From contig QNZT01000053.1 in NCBI GenBank assembly GCA_003978455.1, positions 1 through 37,093 on the forward strand: 37,093 nucleotides of DNA. The letters are read 5' to 3'. This stretch comes from Sulfurospirillum sp. GTDB taxonomy: Bacteria > Campylobacterota > Campylobacteria > Campylobacterales > QNZT01. Below the pieces are notes generated by a model that was not told the origin of the DNA, made no database searches, and saw only the letters and a program-made list of their open reading frames with translations. This document shows, piece after piece, positions 34,224-37,093 of the stretch. Position 1 is the stretch's first letter. Each line of letters begins with the position of its first letter. A program made the translations under genes and the position numbers.

Positions 34224-35186
34224 AACCAGCTCCTCCATAGGGGTAAAATCACTTCGCCTGTACGCATCGATGGCACAACGTCCGATCATCGCAGCATTGT
34301 CCGAGCAGTAGGCAAGCGGAGCCAGATGCAGTGTGGCACCAAATGCACTGCACAAAGCATCGATCTTCTCCCGCAAATAGAGGTTGGCACTTGCCCCGCC
34401 GACAATCGCAAAATCCTTTATAGTCCCGTTTTTAAAAATCTTTTTGAGTTTTTGCAGCAGATGCGCCGTCGCTACTCTCTGAAATGAGGCACAGATATCA
34501 CACTGATCCTGTTTTGTCAGATCACCCAAAGCTTCGATCTGCAACCGTACCTGATTTTTCAACCCGGAATAACTAAAAGCAATCTTCCCGGAGTTGCCTA
34601 AGGGCACCGTAAAATCAAATCGGTTTTCATCACCCGATTTTGCATAAGCTTCGACAATGGGACCACCTGGGTAACCAAGCCCCAGCATCTTCGCTACTTT
34701 ATCAAAGCTCTCCCCGAAGCTGTCATCCATCGTCTGCGCCACGATAGAGAAATCTTTGTATCCCTGTGCATTTATGACCTGTGTGTGTCCACCCGATACC
34801 AGCAATATAGTCATCGGGAAAAGGGTCTCTTTTTCCAAAAACAGCGAATATATATGCCCATGCAGATGGTTTACACCTATAAGCGGGAGGTTCAGCGAGA
34901 TCGATAGTGCTTTTGCCATGGTGACACCCTCTACCAGTGTCACCGCCAGTCCGGGAGCATTGGTAACCGCAACCGCTTTGAGTCCGGGAAAATAGCTCCG
35001 GGTCTGCTCCAGTATCCCCGGTAGCGCCGTCGCATGAAGCCTTGCAGCCAGTTCAGGAACAACTCCGCCATATTTGGCATGGTCACTCTCCTGAGAAATC
35101 TTTTTATGAAAAAGAAGTTTCCCCGTTGCAATCTCGGTAACGGCGACAGAGCTGTCATCACAGCTGCTTTCGATACTCAATATCAT
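34200..35186 (-). CDS. tsaD: tRNA N6-adenosine threonylcarbamoyltransferase TsaD
   Basis: A 328-residue enzyme that, with TsaB/TsaE, adds threonylcarbamoyl to A37 of ANN-reading tRNAs. Landmarks are LSIESSCDDS at the start, GGVVPELAAR (40-49), the metal-binding NHLHGHIYSL (about 105-114), VSGGHTQV, and FAIVGGASAN near the end. The family is universal and the length is normal. It starts 9 bases after the DUF4105 gene stop, suggesting a shared transcript. Confidence 0.96.
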   Translation of the reverse strand: MILSIESSCDDSSVAVTEIATGKLLFHKKISQESDHAKYGGVVPELAARLHATALPGILEQTRSYFPGLKAVAVTNAPGLAVTLVEGVTMAKALSISLNLPLIGVNHLHGHIYSLFLEKETLFPMTILLVSGGHTQVINAQGYKDFSIVAQTMDDSFGESFDKVAKMLGLGYPGGPIVEAYAKSGDENRFDFTVPLGNSGKIAFSYSGLKNQVRLQIEALGDLTKQDQCDICASFQRVATAHLLQKLKKIFKNGTIKDFAIVGGASANLYLREKIDALCSAFGATLHLAPLAYCSDNAAMIGRCAIDAYRRSDFTPMEELVSAPKSAI

Positions 35187-35195
35187 GAAATCCCC

Positions 35196-36956
35196 TCAAA
35201 AATAGTAAAACAAGCCGACATCCAGGTGTCTCTCACTATGTTGATCTATTTTATCTTCATGTAACTTTAGATTTAACGCCATATTTTGTGAAATTTTATC
35301 TGTTATAAAGAGTTCAGACCCGGTTTCCGCAATCCCGTCATCAAAAAAATCTTTATGAACCAACGCCCCTATACGCATAAAGCGGCTATCGTAAAAGATA
35401 CCCCCTTCCATACCCACCGCACTGTGAGATCTCTTCCCGGCATAAAGCTTCGGAACAAACAACAGATAGGATGAGAATGCCTTTTTAGCCATACTGATCC
35501 CCGCACCTCCCTCAAGGCTACAATAGATACCCTTACCGTGCACTCTTGAAACACCTATTTGCACTCTCCATGAAACAGGTTGGAAAAAACGATCCCATTT
35601 TGCCAGAGATGTTACAGAGACAAAGTCAAAACGCCGAAACTTTGATTGCACTATCGAAAGTTTGAAAAAATCGATATAAGCGCCCGGGAGATACCCTGTT
35701 GCAATATCATATAGATCATGCATAGCAGGTTTGATTTGCAAAGACCATCTCTTATGATCGGCTACCCAAAAAGAGAACTTCGCACTTTTGTGCCCAGAAA
35801 CAGGATCCGAAGGTTTCGTCACTTTCAAACGCTCCGCTGCGGGCAATCTGCTCCGATATCGCAACAACTTCATCAAAGTTTTTATATAACCTTTTTTATT
35901 TATTTTCTGTTTACTTCTCTCCTGCTTTAGCATCAGCACCGCCAGATCAAGCACCTTGACTTGTTGCTTTTTATTGACTTTATCAAGTAGTTTAAGCTCA
36001 TAAGTTTGCACAAATTTTTTTGTCAGGGGGATATTTTCAATCCCTTTGAGCAACTGTTGCATCTCTCTTCTTTTGGAGGGGCGATAAACAGTTTTGGTAA
36101 TCAGATTTTTTTCATGAAGCAGTCGTATGGTATCTACCGGTATAACTTTATACCGAAAATATTCCGGCAGGTGAGTGTCACCCTTTGCCGCTTCCAGCAA
36201 CCATAAAAGATTGTATGAACAGTTTTTCGTAAAAAAATAGTAGTCACTGGAGATTCCCCCCAGCTCTTCCAGATGGTAAAGCAATCGAAGCGTCTCTTCA
36301 TGAGATAAATCAAGGCTATATTCCCACATATCGCGCTGCTCCATGGCGGAATACTCTTTGATCTTTTTATAGTACGGCAAAACAGAATAGAGCCCTTTGT
36401 ATCCTCCCGTCAATCCTTTGAAAGTATATATCAACCCATTGGTCTCATCGGTCTGTGCTGCAAAATTTACCGCTTCGCTGACCAATGGGGTAGCTAAATC
36501 TCTGTCCAGTCGCAAAAAAGTGTGCCCGAACATCGATGCAGGAGAATTTAAATACGCCGTGGGAAATACAAGTGTAACACCCTGAATATGCTCTTTTTCG
36601 ATACGCCGTTCCACCTCCTCGCACACAAACTTCTTTTTGGTAAAGAGCTCCGGCACATTCTGCTTCAGCCAATAGATCCGTGCAGGATATCGGCATGCGA
36701 TGGTTTCATTTTGATCTTCTATCTGCTGAATCGTCGCTTCGAGTTCACGTTCGGCTGAAAAATGCTCAGTGTCGGTAAGAAAAAAGGAGGCATCGTCAAT
36801 ATCGCTTTTGCCCTCTTTCATATGCAAAAGGACACGCCAGTAATGGCTGTGGGAGAGTTCATGAAGTCTCTGTGTCGTTATGCCCTTGCCCAAAAGAGCC
36901 GGGCATATCAGGAGAGAAGCAAAAAGGGTAAGACACAAGCCCCCTTTTTGCAGCAA
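35196..36956 (-). CDS. DUF4105 (Lnb N-terminal domain) periplasmic protein
   Basis: A 586-residue exported protein. Signal peptide about 1-24 starting from TTG; AGGA with six-base spacing precedes it, inside the previous stop region. The DUF4105 domain covers about 120-300, with its marks LVFPTAYLNSPASMFGHTFLRLD (given in parts: LVFPTAYLNSPASMF and GHTFLRLD) and CSYNLLWLLE near 245-254. The C-terminal 200 residues alternate in a pattern like an outer-membrane or surface beta structure, ending in Phe (YYF). DUF4105 proteins resemble the lacto-N-biosidase accessory domain and may be cysteine-peptidase-like. Function here is unknown. Confidence 0.85.
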   Translation of the reverse strand: MLQKGGLCLTLFASLLICPALLGKGITTQRLHELSHSHYWRVLLHMKEGKSDIDDASFFLTDTEHFSAERELEATIQQIEDQNETIACRYPARIYWLKQNVPELFTKKKFVCEEVERRIEKEHIQGVTLVFPTAYLNSPASMFGHTFLRLDRDLATPLVSEAVNFAAQTDETNGLIYTFKGLTGGYKGLYSVLPYYKKIKEYSAMEQRDMWEYSLDLSHEETLRLLYHLEELGGISSDYYFFTKNCSYNLLWLLEAAKGDTHLPEYFRYKVIPVDTIRLLHEKNLITKTVYRPSKRREMQQLLKGIENIPLTKKFVQTYELKLLDKVNKKQQVKVLDLAVLMLKQERSKQKINKKGYIKTLMKLLRYRSRLPAAERLKVTKPSDPVSGHKSAKFSFWVADHKRWSLQIKPAMHDLYDIATGYLPGAYIDFFKLSIVQSKFRRFDFVSVTSLAKWDRFFQPVSWRVQIGVSRVHGKGIYCSLEGGAGISMAKKAFSSYLLFVPKLYAGKRSHSAVGMEGGIFYDSRFMRIGALVHKDFFDDGIAETGSELFITDKISQNMALNLKLHEDKIDQHSERHLDVGLFYYF

Positions 36957-36959
36957 ATA

Positions 36960-37093
36960 TTATCCTGCGATAGTCACGATAGCGTCAATGACACTGGCAG
37001 ACGTGACGTCTTCACTGGCATATATCTTGTCGAAGCTGGCTTTGAGTTTTGTTTCGAAACTCTTTTTGTCGGAAACCTTCAACATGGAAGCCA
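36960..37093 (-). CDS. C-terminal end of a gene running past the window (DUF3015-like)
   Basis: Only the last 43 codons are inside the window, ending in SVIDAIVTIAG. The segment KASFDKIYASEDVT resembles the end of DUF3015 proteins, which are often next to DUF4105 genes. The stop is three bases before the next gene start, so the two are probably cotranscribed. Identity is tentative because the diagnostic N-terminal part is missing. Confidence 0.5.
   Translation of the reverse strand, partial: ASMLKVSDKKSFETKLKASFDKIYASEDVTSASVIDAIVTIAG

Noticed and set aside
1..37093. CRISPR arrays, tRNA or rRNA genes, insertion sequences, prophage genes
   Set aside because: No regularly spaced repeats, cloverleaf with CCA end, rRNA-like segment, transposase or phage protein was seen on reading both strands.

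Overview
The window looks like chromosome from a motile, chemolithotrophic, sulfur-oxidising member of the Campylobacterota (Sulfurimonas/Sulfuricurvum-type). The assignment rests on a soxCDYZ cluster that stands apart from soxXAB, CheV-type coupling proteins, a CetB/Aer-like PAS protein and many chemoreceptors. The species cannot be named from sequence reading alone. No rRNA, tRNA, CRISPR array, prophage or recognisable insertion sequence was found.

Layout. (1) Positions 1-430 hold a fold-back repeat (35-nt inverted arms with two inner hairpins) and the leader of an NIT-domain chemoreceptor (431-2401, +). (2) Positions 2412-6788 (-) are a tight operon: phasin-like coiled coil, UbiB/AarF kinase-like protein, MFS transporter, SagB-type nitroreductase. 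(3) Positions 6789-7109 are non-coding with two diverged ~80-bp direct repeats, followed by a GGDEF protein (7110-7958, -). (4) Positions 8100-20004 (-) are a dense chemosensory block. In transcription order it encodes a PAS protein, a soluble MCP, CheV, a membrane MCP, a CheA with two Hpt domains, CheW, CheY, a REC-EAL phosphodiesterase and an NIT/CZB MCP. Most junctions overlap or are separated by a few bases. (5) Positions 20162-24401 (+) carry moaD, moaE and moeA, a basic membrane protein and a membrane-anchored GltB-like FMN protein. (6) A Tat-exported FccB/SoxF-like flavoprotein (24562-25878, +) follows an FNR-like box and ends at a hairpin shared with the opposing sox operon. (7) Positions 25942-33190 (-) are soxC, soxD, soxY, soxZ, a metallo-beta-lactamase-fold protein, a thioredoxin-like protein, a MOSC protein, a second metallo-beta-lactamase protein and a DUF302 protein. 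Large RNA-type hairpins lie in the two widest internal gaps. (8) Positions 33191-33740 are non-coding with two palindromes, followed by a DUF4149 protein (+), tsaD (-), a DUF4105 protein (-) and a cut-off gene (-) at the right edge.

How it fits together. SoxCD oxidises the sulfane sulfur carried on the SoxY cysteine arm of SoxYZ. SoxC needs molybdenum cofactor, which MoaD, MoaE and MoeA help make, and a MOSC protein sits inside the sox operon. The FccB-like flavoprotein may add sulfide or thiol-linked sulfur oxidation. The chemosensory block has its own kinase, couplers, receptors and a c-di-GMP phosphodiesterase, so it looks like a self-contained second pathway linking sensing to c-di-GMP, not the standard flagellar set. 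No cheR or cheB is present here.

The best candidates for something new are the fold-back element at 26-299, the chemosensory block with its FELFD-repeat CheA, the structured gaps in the sox operon, and the standalone SagB/UbiB/MFS/phasin operon with an apparent CTG start.
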